In this document: piece after piece, positions 44,182-53,500 of the stretch
How the letters are laid out: every line of letters begins with the position of its first letter
How positions within the stretch are numbered: position 1 is the first letter of the stretch
Assembly (NCBI RefSeq): GCF_902488535.1
Contig: NZ_CABTWO010000003.1
Coordinates: 62,001 to 126,000, forward strand
DNA: 64,000 bases
Source of the DNA: an uncultured Mobiluncus sp.
Lineage (GTDB): Bacteria > Actinomycetota > Actinomycetes > Actinomycetales > Actinomycetaceae
Direction of reading: 5' to 3'
Position numbers and translations under genes: made by a program
Notes under the pieces: model-generated
Database searches by the model: none
What the model was told of the DNA's origin: nothing
Seen by the model: the letters and a program-made list of their open reading frames with translations, nothing else

Positions 44182-45399
44182 TTATTTCTGGGTCGGGAGG
44201 GCGCATTGGGGCAGGTCAGAGGTCTTTCCGTCGCGAATCTTTTGCACTGTGTCCAGCGCCTCGGAAAACGTCGCGATTTTCGCGACCCGCAACCCTTTCG
44301 GGATGTTGCCCACAACTTCGTTGCAGTTTTCTGCCGGGGCCAGGAAGAACTTGGCTCCGTCAGCTTTCGCCCCCGCCATCTTTTGCTCAATTCCGCTGAT
44401 TGGGCCGACCTTGCCGGCCAGGTCAATAGTCCCGGTCCCGGCAATGACCGATTTTCCGGTCAGGTGTTCGGGGGTGAGTTGCTCCACTATCCCCAGGGCG
44501 AACATGGTGCCCGCAGAGGGACCGCCCACGTCTTTAAGGTGAAAAGTGATGTCGAGAGGGACGTCCACGTCAGAAGCCAAATAGATGCTGAGCTGCGAGC
44601 CTTTCCCGGTTTTGCCTTTCGCTAACTGGGCCGGAGCAGTTTTCATACTCACCGTCTGGGCTTCGCCGTTGCGGATGATACCGAGTTCAACAGTGTCGCC
44701 GCCCGGCACCCCCTTCAAGAATTTGCGCAAGTCCTCAACAGTGTGGATGCGCACCGGGGTTTGCCCGGGTCGGGCAATGGTTTGCACCACGTCTTTCTTA
44801 CGCAAAATTCCGGCTGCGGGCGAGCCTTTGGCAATCTCGGCGACAGACCAGGTGATATTGACGTCATAACCCAAGGTTTCTAATGCCACCGCCTCAGCGG
44901 AGAGCTGGGATTGGTCCATCTGTTGTACGCCGAGTTTCTTAATGTCTTTGCTGGAGACATTGCGAGGATAGACCATGTCCTCGGGCAAGATGGTGGTATT
45001 TGGGCTAAACGCCGCCACAATCAGGTCCCAACCGCTGACCATTGAGCCAGGTCCGCCCAGGGAAGACACCGTAGTCATGCGCAGCTGCCCGTTGTTGTCC
45101 GGATAGGTTTTCGCGCCTTTCACTTCGATGAGGGGGGTTTGCTTAGAGTCCTTACCCAGCACGTCAAAGGTCGGTCCCGGATAGTTGATGACCACGGGAT
45201 AGGAATAGATGAACAGGAAATACACCCCCAGGACGATGAGGGCAAAGCTCAGGACCCAACGGCTCAAAGACCATCGGGAGCGGGTACGAGTGGGTGCGTC
45301 AGAAGGGGATTCTGGCGGTGTATCAGTTCCAGATTCGGGTGTCAGCGAAACTTCGGGTACAGGCGTATCCGTTCCCTTATCCAGCGCATCGGTGTTCAT
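44182..45399 (-). CDS. PDZ/Lon-type (S16) membrane protease, YlbL-like
   Basis: A 405-residue protein. A Pro/Thr/Glu-rich cytoplasmic tail (1-40) leads to one TM helix (about 50-72), an extracytoplasmic region with a PDZ domain (about 190-275) and a C-terminal Lon-like S16 domain. The catalytic Ser is in GGPSAGTMFALG and the Lys in GKVGPISGIEQKM. Homologues act in envelope or late cell-cycle protein quality control. The ATG at 45399 is chosen because TATAGT ends seven bases upstream; a 96-codon open extension overlaps the divergent gene and is not real. It is divergent from DUF2342. Confidence 0.9.
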   Translation of the reverse strand: MNTDALDKGTDTPVPEVSLTPESGTDTPPESPSDAPTRTRSRWSLSRWVLSFALIVLGVYFLFIYSYPVVINYPGPTFDVLGKDSKQTPLIEVKGAKTYPDNNGQLRMTTVSSLGGPGSMVSGWDLIVAAFSPNTTILPEDMVYPRNVSSKDIKKLGVQQMDQSQLSAEAVALETLGYDVNITWSVAEIAKGSPAAGILRKKDVVQTIARPGQTPVRIHTVEDLRKFLKGVPGGDTVELGIIRNGEAQTVSMKTAPAQLAKGKTGKGSQLSIYLASDVDVPLDITFHLKDVGGPSAGTMFALGIVEQLTPEHLTGKSVIAGTGTIDLAGKVGPISGIEQKMAGAKADGAKFFLAPAENCNEVVGNIPKGLRVAKIATFSEALDTVQKIRDGKTSDLPQCALPTQK

Positions 45400-45417
45400 C
45401 ACGGTTACTATAGTCTC
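45400..45417. promoter_or_regulatory. 18-bp divergent leaderless promoter
   Basis: Only 18 bases separate the start codons of the divergent YlbL-like and DUF2342 genes. They contain the palindrome ACTATAGT. On plus, TACTAT (45406-45411) ends six bases before ATG; on minus, TATAGT (45412-45407) ends seven bases before ATG. Both genes would use overlapping -10 boxes and begin transcription at their start codons. Confidence 0.6.
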
Positions 45418-46932
45418 ATGGATGAAAGTGAGATGCCTGACTGGGCTGAAATGCTGCGCCAGGTCTTTGGCGAGGAAAAAGCCCGCGAGATGGAGGAAAA
45501 GCTCCGTTCCGGCACCCCGTTCTCGGCGTTTTCCGGCGGGGAAGGGGTTTTTGCTTTCCCGCTGCAGTCCCTGCTGTCCAGTTCCGATGAGCCGGTGAAC
45601 TGGGACTTGGCCCGCATGACTGCCTTGGGGCGTCTGGGTGGGGCAACTCGGGTGGTCACTGCCGCGGATGCCGACCGGGTGCGTCAAGTTTTGTCTGAAG
45701 CGAACTTGCGCCTCGACCCGGTCACCTCGCTCACCCCGCCGCCCGCAAGCTATACCGCCCTGTCCGCGGCGAAGTGGCTGGACGCCTCGTCTGAAGTCTG
45801 GAAAATCTTGGTTACCCCGGTGGCTGCCAAAACCTCTGAGTCAATGAAACAGGCGCTGTCTGAGCATATAGCGGACGGCGACCTGCATGTCGAGATTTCT
45901 TCCGGTCCGCCCGAACTGCAAAATCTGATGGGGTTGTTTTCCAAGGACGGCGACCCGGCGTCGCTGAACCTGGATTCCTTGCTGGGGGTTTTGAGTTCCA
46001 ACCTGTTCGGGCTGCAGTTTGGCCAAGCTTGGGGGACCTTGGCGGCCGAGAGTTTCGGCTCGACCGACATCGGACTGCCGATTGGAGAGGCGAACCAAGC
46101 GGCGATAGTGCTGGAAAACGTGGAAAAGTTCGCTGCCGACATCAGCCTGGATGTCGAGCCGGTGTTGACTTTCCTGGCGACTCGCGAGGCCGCCTACGTG
46201 CGGCTTTATCACGCCGTGCCGTGGCTGCGGATGCACGTCACCAAAGCGATTGAGGACTACGCCAGGGACATCAGCTTCGATTTGCAGGCGATGGAGTCGG
46301 CCCTGCAGGGCCTGAACCCGATGGATCAAGACGCCCTGCACAAACTCATCGCGCAAGGCGTGCTGACTCCCAGCCAGACCAATAACCAAACCGCCGCGAA
46401 ACAAAGCCTGGAAACCCTGCTGGCGATTATGGAAGGCTGGGTCGACATGGTGACTACGCGCTGCCTGGCAGGGACGTTACCCCAGATGGGAGCCTTGCGA
46501 GAGATGATGAATCGGCGCCGCGCCACCGGAGGTCCGGCCGAAAAAGCGTTCGCCGCCCTCATCGGCTTGGAACTTAGACCCAAACGGTTGCGCGAAGCTA
46601 GCGCCTTGTGGTCCAAACTGGTGGCCAAGCTCGGGGAAGCCGGAGCGGAAGGTTTGTGGGACCACCCGGACCTGCTGCCGGAGGAAAGCGACTTCGACGC
46701 CCCCGACGAGTTCGTGGCCCGCCTGGCCGGAGAAGGTCCGAAAGACCAGCTGGAGGCCGATTTGGAGGCCATGCTGCAAGGGACTTTGGGATACGCCAAA
46801 GGACTGGAGCCCGGTATCGACTCGGAGGGGGACGCGGAAGTGTCACAAGACCGTCCCGACACCGATTCGCCCGAGGGTTTCGGGCACGGGAAGGACCCGG
46901 ACAGCCCGGAGCATCCCGCTCCTGAAGCCTAG
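45418..46932 (+). CDS. DUF2342 (predicted zinc-dependent metalloprotease family)
   Basis: A 504-residue actinobacterial protein of the DUF2342 family, named as zinc-dependent metalloprotease or F420-associated in databases. The N-terminus MPDWAEMLRQVFGEE and the middle segment RLYHAVPWLRMHVTKAIEDYARDI followed by EGWVDMVT are typical. The tail (about 465-504) is acidic and disordered. I do not see a perfect HEXXH, so catalysis is uncertain. The ATG at 45418 follows TACTAT by six bases (leaderless). Its neighbours match the mycobacterial set around uvrD2. Confidence 0.82.
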   Translation: MDESEMPDWAEMLRQVFGEEKAREMEEKLRSGTPFSAFSGGEGVFAFPLQSLLSSSDEPVNWDLARMTALGRLGGATRVVTAADADRVRQVLSEANLRLDPVTSLTPPPASYTALSAAKWLDASSEVWKILVTPVAAKTSESMKQALSEHIADGDLHVEISSGPPELQNLMGLFSKDGDPASLNLDSLLGVLSSNLFGLQFGQAWGTLAAESFGSTDIGLPIGEANQAAIVLENVEKFAADISLDVEPVLTFLATREAAYVRLYHAVPWLRMHVTKAIEDYARDISFDLQAMESALQGLNPMDQDALHKLIAQGVLTPSQTNNQTAAKQSLETLLAIMEGWVDMVTTRCLAGTLPQMGALREMMNRRRATGGPAEKAFAALIGLELRPKRLREASALWSKLVAKLGEAGAEGLWDHPDLLPEESDFDAPDEFVARLAGEGPKDQLEADLEAMLQGTLGYAKGLEPGIDSEGDAEVSQDRPDTDSPEGFGHGKDPDSPEHPAPEA

Positions 46933-47949
46933 TCAGGCGGCTGCCACCGCGCGCGCCCGCTTCGCAAACGCCGGTTCTGGGGGAACGTCGAGATTGACCG
47001 GAAGATAGCTGCAGTCACATTCCGGGTGAGACTCAAAGTGCCTGGTCGTGACCGTTCCATCCACCGAGATACGCGTGACATCACCGGGGTGCAGGGCGCG
47101 GCAATCCAGAAACGCCAAGGCTTGCGTCGTAGCCAGCGCCGCCCCCGCTCCTGCCAATGCCGTTTCCACCCGCGGAAACGCCGCCCAGTGCAGGTTCGCG
47201 GCGCGTTCTGCCAGGTGCGCCACTTCTGTGGCCTGGTGCAGGGCGATACAGGACGTGCACGGCGTCAGACCGGGCACGACCAGCGGCCCGACCTCGACAA
47301 AATCATGACCCGCCACCACCGCCAGGAACGGCTGAGTGGACTGCATCGCTTTTTGTGCCGCTACCGGGTCAGGAATACCCCAGCTGAACAGCACCGCCAA
47401 GTCCACCGAGCTTCGCCGGGTCGTCACCGCGGCATGTCGCAGACGCTGTTCCACCAGGTCTTTCATGGTGTGTCGCGGGTCAAGAGTGGTTTCCAAGTCC
47501 GGTTCGGTACTGCGGGTGGTGGCGGGGACTTGAATCTTGCCGATACCGGCGGCGCCCAGTTCCACGGCCAGCAGTTGTGCCATGCGGTCGGCGCGATTGA
47601 GAGAAACGCACTGTTCCTGGCGATGTAGGTAGGCACGGCGCATCTTGGCGCCCCCCACTCGTGACCAAAACCCATCGTCGGGCCCGCCGTACAGACGGGG
47701 ACTGCGCAGCTGCAGCAACTCGGCATCAACCAAGGTCCGCAGGATTTCCGAGACCCTGGTCAGAGGAATGCGGCAGGCTTTGGCAAAGTCGGACAAATCC
47801 GGGCGGGTACAGCCCGCCACCAGGCGTTGCAGCAGCTGGAAATCCTTTTCGGAACACTGCGGAAAACAAAACATGGTTTCCAGACCGGCGCACAGCTCGA
47901 CTGAACCATCAGGCAGTCTAACTAAGTGAATACCCTCATTTAGTTTCAT
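46933..47949 (-). CDS. ThiF/E1-like protein, RiPP leader-binding/cyclodehydratase-like
   Basis: A 338-residue protein. An N-terminal winged-helix-like region (about 1-85, LPDGSVELCAG... RVSEILRTLVDAELL) resembles RiPP leader-recognition domains. A degenerate ThiF/E1-like part follows, with a zinc-type pair PCTSC near 230 and ECDCSY near the C-terminus. The classic E1 ATP loop GxGxxG is not evident. Homologues sit between DUF2342 and uvrD2 in many actinobacteria (from memory, Rv3196-like). GAGGTGAGAG gives a strong start at 47949. No precursor peptide adjoins it, so a RiPP role is unproven. Confidence 0.75.
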   Translation of the reverse strand: MKLNEGIHLVRLPDGSVELCAGLETMFCFPQCSEKDFQLLQRLVAGCTRPDLSDFAKACRIPLTRVSEILRTLVDAELLQLRSPRLYGGPDDGFWSRVGGAKMRRAYLHRQEQCVSLNRADRMAQLLAVELGAAGIGKIQVPATTRSTEPDLETTLDPRHTMKDLVEQRLRHAAVTTRRSSVDLAVLFSWGIPDPVAAQKAMQSTQPFLAVVAGHDFVEVGPLVVPGLTPCTSCIALHQATEVAHLAERAANLHWAAFPRVETALAGAGAALATTQALAFLDCRALHPGDVTRISVDGTVTTRHFESHPECDCSYLPVNLDVPPEPAFAKRARAVAAA

Positions 47950-48123
47950 AAACTCTCACCTCTATTCAAAGCATCTCAAAAGATATATAATAAACTCAAA
48001 TAGCAATCCGGCACTTGTGGATAACTTCGTATCCGCGCTGGACAGACCCTCGGTTTCGTGCCTTGTCGTCCTGCGTGGGAAACTTGGGGGAGCAATGAAA
48101 CGCGGAATCGAGAGGAGGTAAAC

Positions 48124-49683
48124 GTGAACACCAAACCCCACGCTGCACCGTCCGGCGCGGAACTCAGCGCTGCGCAACTGCTCGATGAACTGGACGAACA
48201 GCAGCGCGAAGTCGCCCAGCACCAGCACGGGGCGCTGTGTGTGCTGGCGGGGGCGGGCACCGGGAAAACTCGGGCGATTACCTATCGCATCGCCTACGGC
48301 GTGCGCAGCGGACAGGTCAATCCGGAAAACGTGTTGGCGTTGACGTTTACCCAAAAAGCCGCGGCAGAGATGAAAACCCGGCTGGAAGGCTTGGGAGTGG
48401 GACAGATCGAGGCGCGCACCTTTCACTCCGCGGCGCTGGCGCAGGTCAGGTACTTTTGGCCGCAGGTTATGGGGGGAACTATGCCCGACCTGACCGGGCT
48501 GAAAGCGACCCTGGTAACGGCGGCGGGGACACGCCTGGGAATGGACCTCGGAAAAGTGCAGGTGCGGGCGTTGGCCGGGGAAATCGAGTGGGCAAAAGTC
48601 TCGCTGGTGGACCCGTCGCACTACGCTGCGGCGGCACGGGCGGCAGGACGCGAAGCCGTAGCCGATGTGAGTACCGAGCGGGTCGCGCAGCTGCTGGACG
48701 CCTATGAGGACGTGAAAATAGAGGCCGGACAGCTGGATTTTGAAGATATTTTGCTGCTGTGCGCGGGCATGATGGATGAGCGCGAGGACGTGGCGCGGGC
48801 GATTCGCAACCAGTACCGCTACTTCGTGGTGGACGAATATCAGGACGTTTCGCCGCTGCAAAACTACCTGTTGATGAGCTGGCTGGGCCGCCGTCGCGAC
48901 CTGGCGGTAGTGGGGGACGCGGCGCAAACCATCTACTCTTTTGCCGGCGCCAGCCCGGAATATTTGACCGAGTTCACCCAAACTTATCCCGAAGCGAAAG
49001 TCGTGGAACTGATTCGGGACTATCGCTCCACCCCTCAGATTGTGAACTTGGCGAATCAGGTGTTGGCCCAGGCAAAAGGGGCGGACGGCAAGCCCCTGGG
49101 CGGTACCGTCCGTCTGGTGTCCCAACGCGAAACCGGCCCGGCGGTGTCTTGGTTCGCGGCGCCGGACGACGAAACCGAGGCCAAGGAAATCGCCCGCCGC
49201 ATTCAAGGCCTGCTGACGGAGGGCCTGAAACCCAGCCAGATTGCGGTGCTGTTCCGCACCAACGCCCAAGCCGCGCTGTTCGGGGTGGCGTTGGGGGCGA
49301 AACGAATTCCTTTCGTAATCAAGGACCGGGTCACGAACCTAGCGGGAGCAACCGCGGAGGGCGGGACAGGCACGGAGGATGACGAACCTGGCGGCGTGAC
49401 GTTAGCTTCCCTGCACTCGGCAAAGGGACTCGAGTGGGAAGTCGTATTTCTGGCGGGAGCCAGCGAAGGGTGGCTGCCTATTAGCTTGGCAAAAACCGCC
49501 ACGGCCATCGAGGAAGAACGCCGTTTGTGCTACGTCGGGGTGACGCGGGCGCGCAGCCGGCTCATCGTGTCTTTTGCCAAAGCCCGTCGCGACGGAGCCG
49601 CCCAAGAGCGCGAGGCGTGCCGTTTCTTGGCACCGTTTTGGCCCCGGCGCAGTGCCACGTTGCGGCGTTCCAGCAGGCACTAA
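48124..49683 (+). CDS. uvrD2: UvrD2-like ATP-dependent helicase
   Basis: A 519-residue SF1A helicase. Walker A is AGAGTGKTRAITYRIAYG, motif II VVDEYQDVSPLQ, motif III GDAAQTIYSFAGA, motif IV RDYRSTPQI, motif V ASLHSAKGLEWEVV, and the end is CYVGVTRARSRL. It is shorter than mycobacterial UvrD2 (about 700) and lacks the C-terminal HRDC and Cys-rich parts, and it differs from the PcrA at 6.3 kb. GTG 48124 has AGGAGG upstream; 22 codons of open frame before it have no site. It probably works in DNA repair. Confidence 0.88.
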   Translation: MNTKPHAAPSGAELSAAQLLDELDEQQREVAQHQHGALCVLAGAGTGKTRAITYRIAYGVRSGQVNPENVLALTFTQKAAAEMKTRLEGLGVGQIEARTFHSAALAQVRYFWPQVMGGTMPDLTGLKATLVTAAGTRLGMDLGKVQVRALAGEIEWAKVSLVDPSHYAAAARAAGREAVADVSTERVAQLLDAYEDVKIEAGQLDFEDILLLCAGMMDEREDVARAIRNQYRYFVVDEYQDVSPLQNYLLMSWLGRRRDLAVVGDAAQTIYSFAGASPEYLTEFTQTYPEAKVVELIRDYRSTPQIVNLANQVLAQAKGADGKPLGGTVRLVSQRETGPAVSWFAAPDDETEAKEIARRIQGLLTEGLKPSQIAVLFRTNAQAALFGVALGAKRIPFVIKDRVTNLAGATAEGGTGTEDDEPGGVTLASLHSAKGLEWEVVFLAGASEGWLPISLAKTATAIEEERRLCYVGVTRARSRLIVSFAKARRDGAAQEREACRFLAPFWPRRSATLRRSSRH

Positions 49684-49710
49684 ACCGGGTCTGGCCAGCG
49701 TTAGTGCAGG

Positions 49711-50409
49711 TCAAGAGGCGGGATGGGGCTCGCCGTTGATGCCGTTGGTGATGAGTTGCAACAAATCCGCGACCAAGGCCGGGCCCTGTTCGATATGCTC
49801 CGGGTCGGTGTCGAAGTGCGGGTGAACAATCGACCAGGCTTCGGTGCGGGTGGCGGCCACGACAAAACGGGCTCGTTCCTGACCGGCAGTCTTTTTCTCC
49901 AGGAAAGCCTTACGTTCCTGGGGGTCAGCGGGAGCCTCAGCCATGTCCGCGGCGGTCAGCATGGCGTCCGTTTCATAGAGCACCGCCACGCCTTCGATTT
50001 CGTCGCTCCACACCACGCGTCCCAGCTGGGCTAAGAAATCCAAACCATCATCGGGCAACTGGAAAGGTAGCGCCGTCAACGATTCCGGGTATGATTCGGC
50101 GGTGTGGCGCATCTCGGCGACCAGCTCATCCGGGGCCCGGCCCGTCAACATTTCGGCGGCCTCCCCGGTCTTGTGCAGAGTAAAGAGTTGACCGGTTTGC
50201 AGCTGGGGCAGCGGCTCGGCGTGGGCGTCAATCTCCCACACCACCCGCACTATCGCAGGAATCTCCGCCGGGACGGGAACCTGTTCAGATGCCGACGGCT
50301 CAGGCTCGTCCCCAGCAGGGTTCGGGCGGGCGTTCCCATCGGGGGTAAAGGACATGCCCATTACGGTTCCGGCGGGAAAATTCGTCAAAGGGTTGCTCGG
50401 TTCACTCAT
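49711..50409 (-). CDS. PPA1309-like actinobacterial protein
   Basis: A 232-residue protein with a Pro/Ala/Glu-rich N-terminus (about 1-50) and a globular part containing VVWEIDAHAEPLPQ, ESLTALPFQLPDDGLDFLAQLGRVVWSDEIEGVAV and QERARFVVAATRTEAWSIVHP. This fits the PPA1309 family found next to UPF0182 genes. The ATG at 50409 is preferred because GATAAT ends seven bases before it (leaderless). It is divergent from UPF0182. Function unknown. Confidence 0.78.
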   Translation of the reverse strand: MSEPSNPLTNFPAGTVMGMSFTPDGNARPNPAGDEPEPSASEQVPVPAEIPAIVRVVWEIDAHAEPLPQLQTGQLFTLHKTGEAAEMLTGRAPDELVAEMRHTAESYPESLTALPFQLPDDGLDFLAQLGRVVWSDEIEGVAVLYETDAMLTAADMAEAPADPQERKAFLEKKTAGQERARFVVAATRTEAWSIVHPHFDTDPEHIEQGPALVADLLQLITNGINGEPHPAS

Positions 50410-50557
50410 GATTTCCATTATCCCATCGAAAGTTGAAACTTCGGGGAACTGGCTAGGCGAGCGGAGAGTGGAGACGAAAAAAATTCCCGAATGGAAGAAC
50501 ACCGGGGTTTTGTGGAAAGATGGCACTTGAGTAACCGATTCGAAACTGAGGTGTTAA

Positions 50558-53500
50558 GTGAGTACAGGGCATCCCTCCAACGGTTCGTTCTTTGGCAATA
50601 TTTTCGCCGGTCCTCCGGGGGGTGCCTCGCGCGGTCCGGGCGGAATGCAGCCGCCCCGTATGCCGCGTCCCGCCGCTGGTGGGGCGAATCCCGGCCCCCG
50701 GGGCGGAAACAAGACTTTGGGGATAGTCATCGCGATTATCGCGGTGCTGATCGCCGTGGTTGGGGTCATGTCCAAAGTTTGGGCGGAACTGGCTTGGTAT
50801 CAGCAGCTCGGACGGATTTCCGTGGTGTTGACAGCCTGGGGTTGGCGCATTGGCCTGGTGGTTGTGGCGATGCTGCTGGCGGCCGTGGTGACCTGGGTTA
50901 ACTTGATGATTGCGGGGCAGGCGAGTCCCGATGCCTCGCAGCGCAACAAATCTAAGAAACGCCGCGACGCGGAACGCAAGATGGATGCGGCGAAACGCAA
51001 GCTTCAGCGTGAGGGCGAAAAAACTGCCTCGGACGCCGGTAAACAGGAAAAACCGGACCAGCCGAATGACGAAACGCTCTATCCTGGGGAAAAGTCGGCT
51101 GACAGTAAAGGCGCTGATAAACCCTCCGGCTCGGAAAAGATTATTGACCTGGACGCCGAGTTCGACACCGTCTTTGACACGGCGGACTTGGAAGAAGAAT
51201 TCCGGCGTGCCACCCGCCGCTCCGAGCGTCCCGCAGTGGCAGCCCTGCACGATACTTTGCAGCCGTGGCGCAAGTTCCTGATTGTGGTTTTGCCGCTGGT
51301 GGTGGGCCTGATGGTGGCCACCCCGTTGATTTCGCAGTGGGAGCTGTTCGCCGCGTGGTTCCACCGGAGTAACTTCGGGGTCAAGGATCCCATTTTTGCC
51401 AGGGATTCTTCATTCTTTGTGTTCTCGCTGCCGGTGTTTTCCGAGCTGACCACCCTGCTGTTCTACGTGGTGGTGACCGCTGGGCTGTTTACGTTGGCTC
51501 GCTACTACCTGCAGGGCAACCTGTCCACCAAGATTGCTGAGATTCCCAACCGCACCCGGATTCATATCTCAGTTTTGCTGGCTATCCTGGCCGCTATCAT
51601 CGGTCTGCGCTACTACCTGGATCGGTTCGTGCTGCTGCTGGGGGTGCACGATAAGTTTTCGGGGGCGTCCTACACCGATATTCATGCCGTCTTGCCGGCC
51701 AAGAACATTTTGGTGGGGATTTCCCTGGTCATCGCCGTGTTGTTCATCATCGGGGCATTTCGGAAGTCTTGGGTCATTCCCGCTACCGGGGTCGGTGTCA
51801 TGGTGCTGTCCTCGCTGCTGGTGGGCGGGCTTTACCCGTGGCTGGTGCAGCGGTTCCAAGTCGATCCGTCCGCCCAGGAACTCGAAGCGCCCTACATCGC
51901 TCACAACATCAAAGCGACTCGTGACGCCTTTGGAATCGCTGACGTAAAGGAAGAAACCTACAAAGCGACCACGGAGGCAACCGCTGGCCAGCTCCGCTCG
52001 GACAGCGAATCTACCGCCTCGATACGTTTGCTGGACCCTTCGGTCGTGTCCCGCACTTTTGGCCAGATGGAACAAAACCGGCAATACTACCGTTTTGCCT
52101 CCAACCTGGCGGTGGACCGCTACACCATCGACGGTAAGGCTCAAGACACCGTGATTGCGGTGCGTGAGCTAGATACGAACCAGTTGGGTGATTCCCAAAA
52201 GTCTTGGGTCAACCAGCACACCGTGTTCACCCACGGCTTCGGGGTCGTCACCGCTTACGGTTCCAAGGTCGAAGGGGACGGCTCACCGGCCTTCTGGGAA
52301 AAAGGTATTCCCTCCCAGGGTGAGCTGGGCGAGTACGAGCCGCGGATTTACTTCGGCCAGTTCTCGCCGGATTATTCCATCGTGGGAGCACCGAAGGGTG
52401 CGCCGAAACGGGAGTTTGATTACCCCTCTGATGTCACTCAGGACAAGGGCGTTAACAACACTTTCACGGGTAAAGGCGGGCCGAGCGTGGGCAACTTGTG
52501 GGAGAGGCTCATGTATGCCCTCAAGTTCCGCTCTTCTGAGATTTTCTTTTCCCAACAGGTCAATAGCTCCTCACAAATCCTGTTCTACCGTTCTCCCGAA
52601 CAGCGCGTGGCGAAAGTCGCTCCGTACCTGACCCTGGATTCGCGGGCTTATCCCGCGGTGGTGGACATGGACGGCGACCCGAAAACCCCGAAACGGGTGG
52701 TGTGGATCGTTGACGGTTACACGACCTCGAACTCTTACCCATATTCAAACCACATGGATTTGAACACTTCCATCTCGGATTCGCGCAACATCGGCTATGG
52801 CTACCAAGTCATGAATAACGTGAACTACATGCGCAACTCCGTGAAAGCCGTGGTTGACGCCTATGACGGTTCGGTTCACCTGTACCAGTGGGACGCGAAA
52901 GACCCCATCGTCAACGCTTGGGGCAAAGTGTTCCCCGGCCAGATTGAGCCGCTGAGTTCGGTCTCCGGCGATTTGATGGCGCACTTTAAGTACCCCGAGG
53001 ACCTGTTCAAGGTACAGCGAAACCTCATCGCGCGCTACCACACGACCGATCCGCGTTCGTTCTATTCCGGTTCGGATTTCTGGAAGTTGCCTGACGACCC
53101 GACTCACGAGGGTTCGCAAACCGTCCTGTCGGCGTTGCAGCCTCCCTACTACTTGACCATGAAAGCTCCCGGTCAGGAATCGACCGAGTTCTCGCTGTAC
53201 TCGACTTACATTCCCTACGGTCAGTCAGACCGAAACGTGTTGACCGGGTATTTGACGGTGGATTCGGAAACGGGGTCAAAGCCCGGCAAAGTGCGTGACG
53301 GGTACGGCAAGCTGCGGCTGCTGTCCCTGCCTTCGGACCTGGCGGTTCCCGGTCCGGGCCAGGTGTCCAATAAGTTCAAGACCACCGATACGGTTTCGCA
53401 GACCTTGAACCTGCTGTCTCAGCAGTCCACCGAGGTCGTTCGTGGTAATCTGCTGACCTTGCCGGTGGGCGGGGGTTTGTTGTATGTCCAGCCGGTCTAT

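Noticed and set aside
47962..49269. Minus-strand frame opposite uvrD2
   Set aside because: The plus-strand helicase motifs are complete; this is an antisense shadow.
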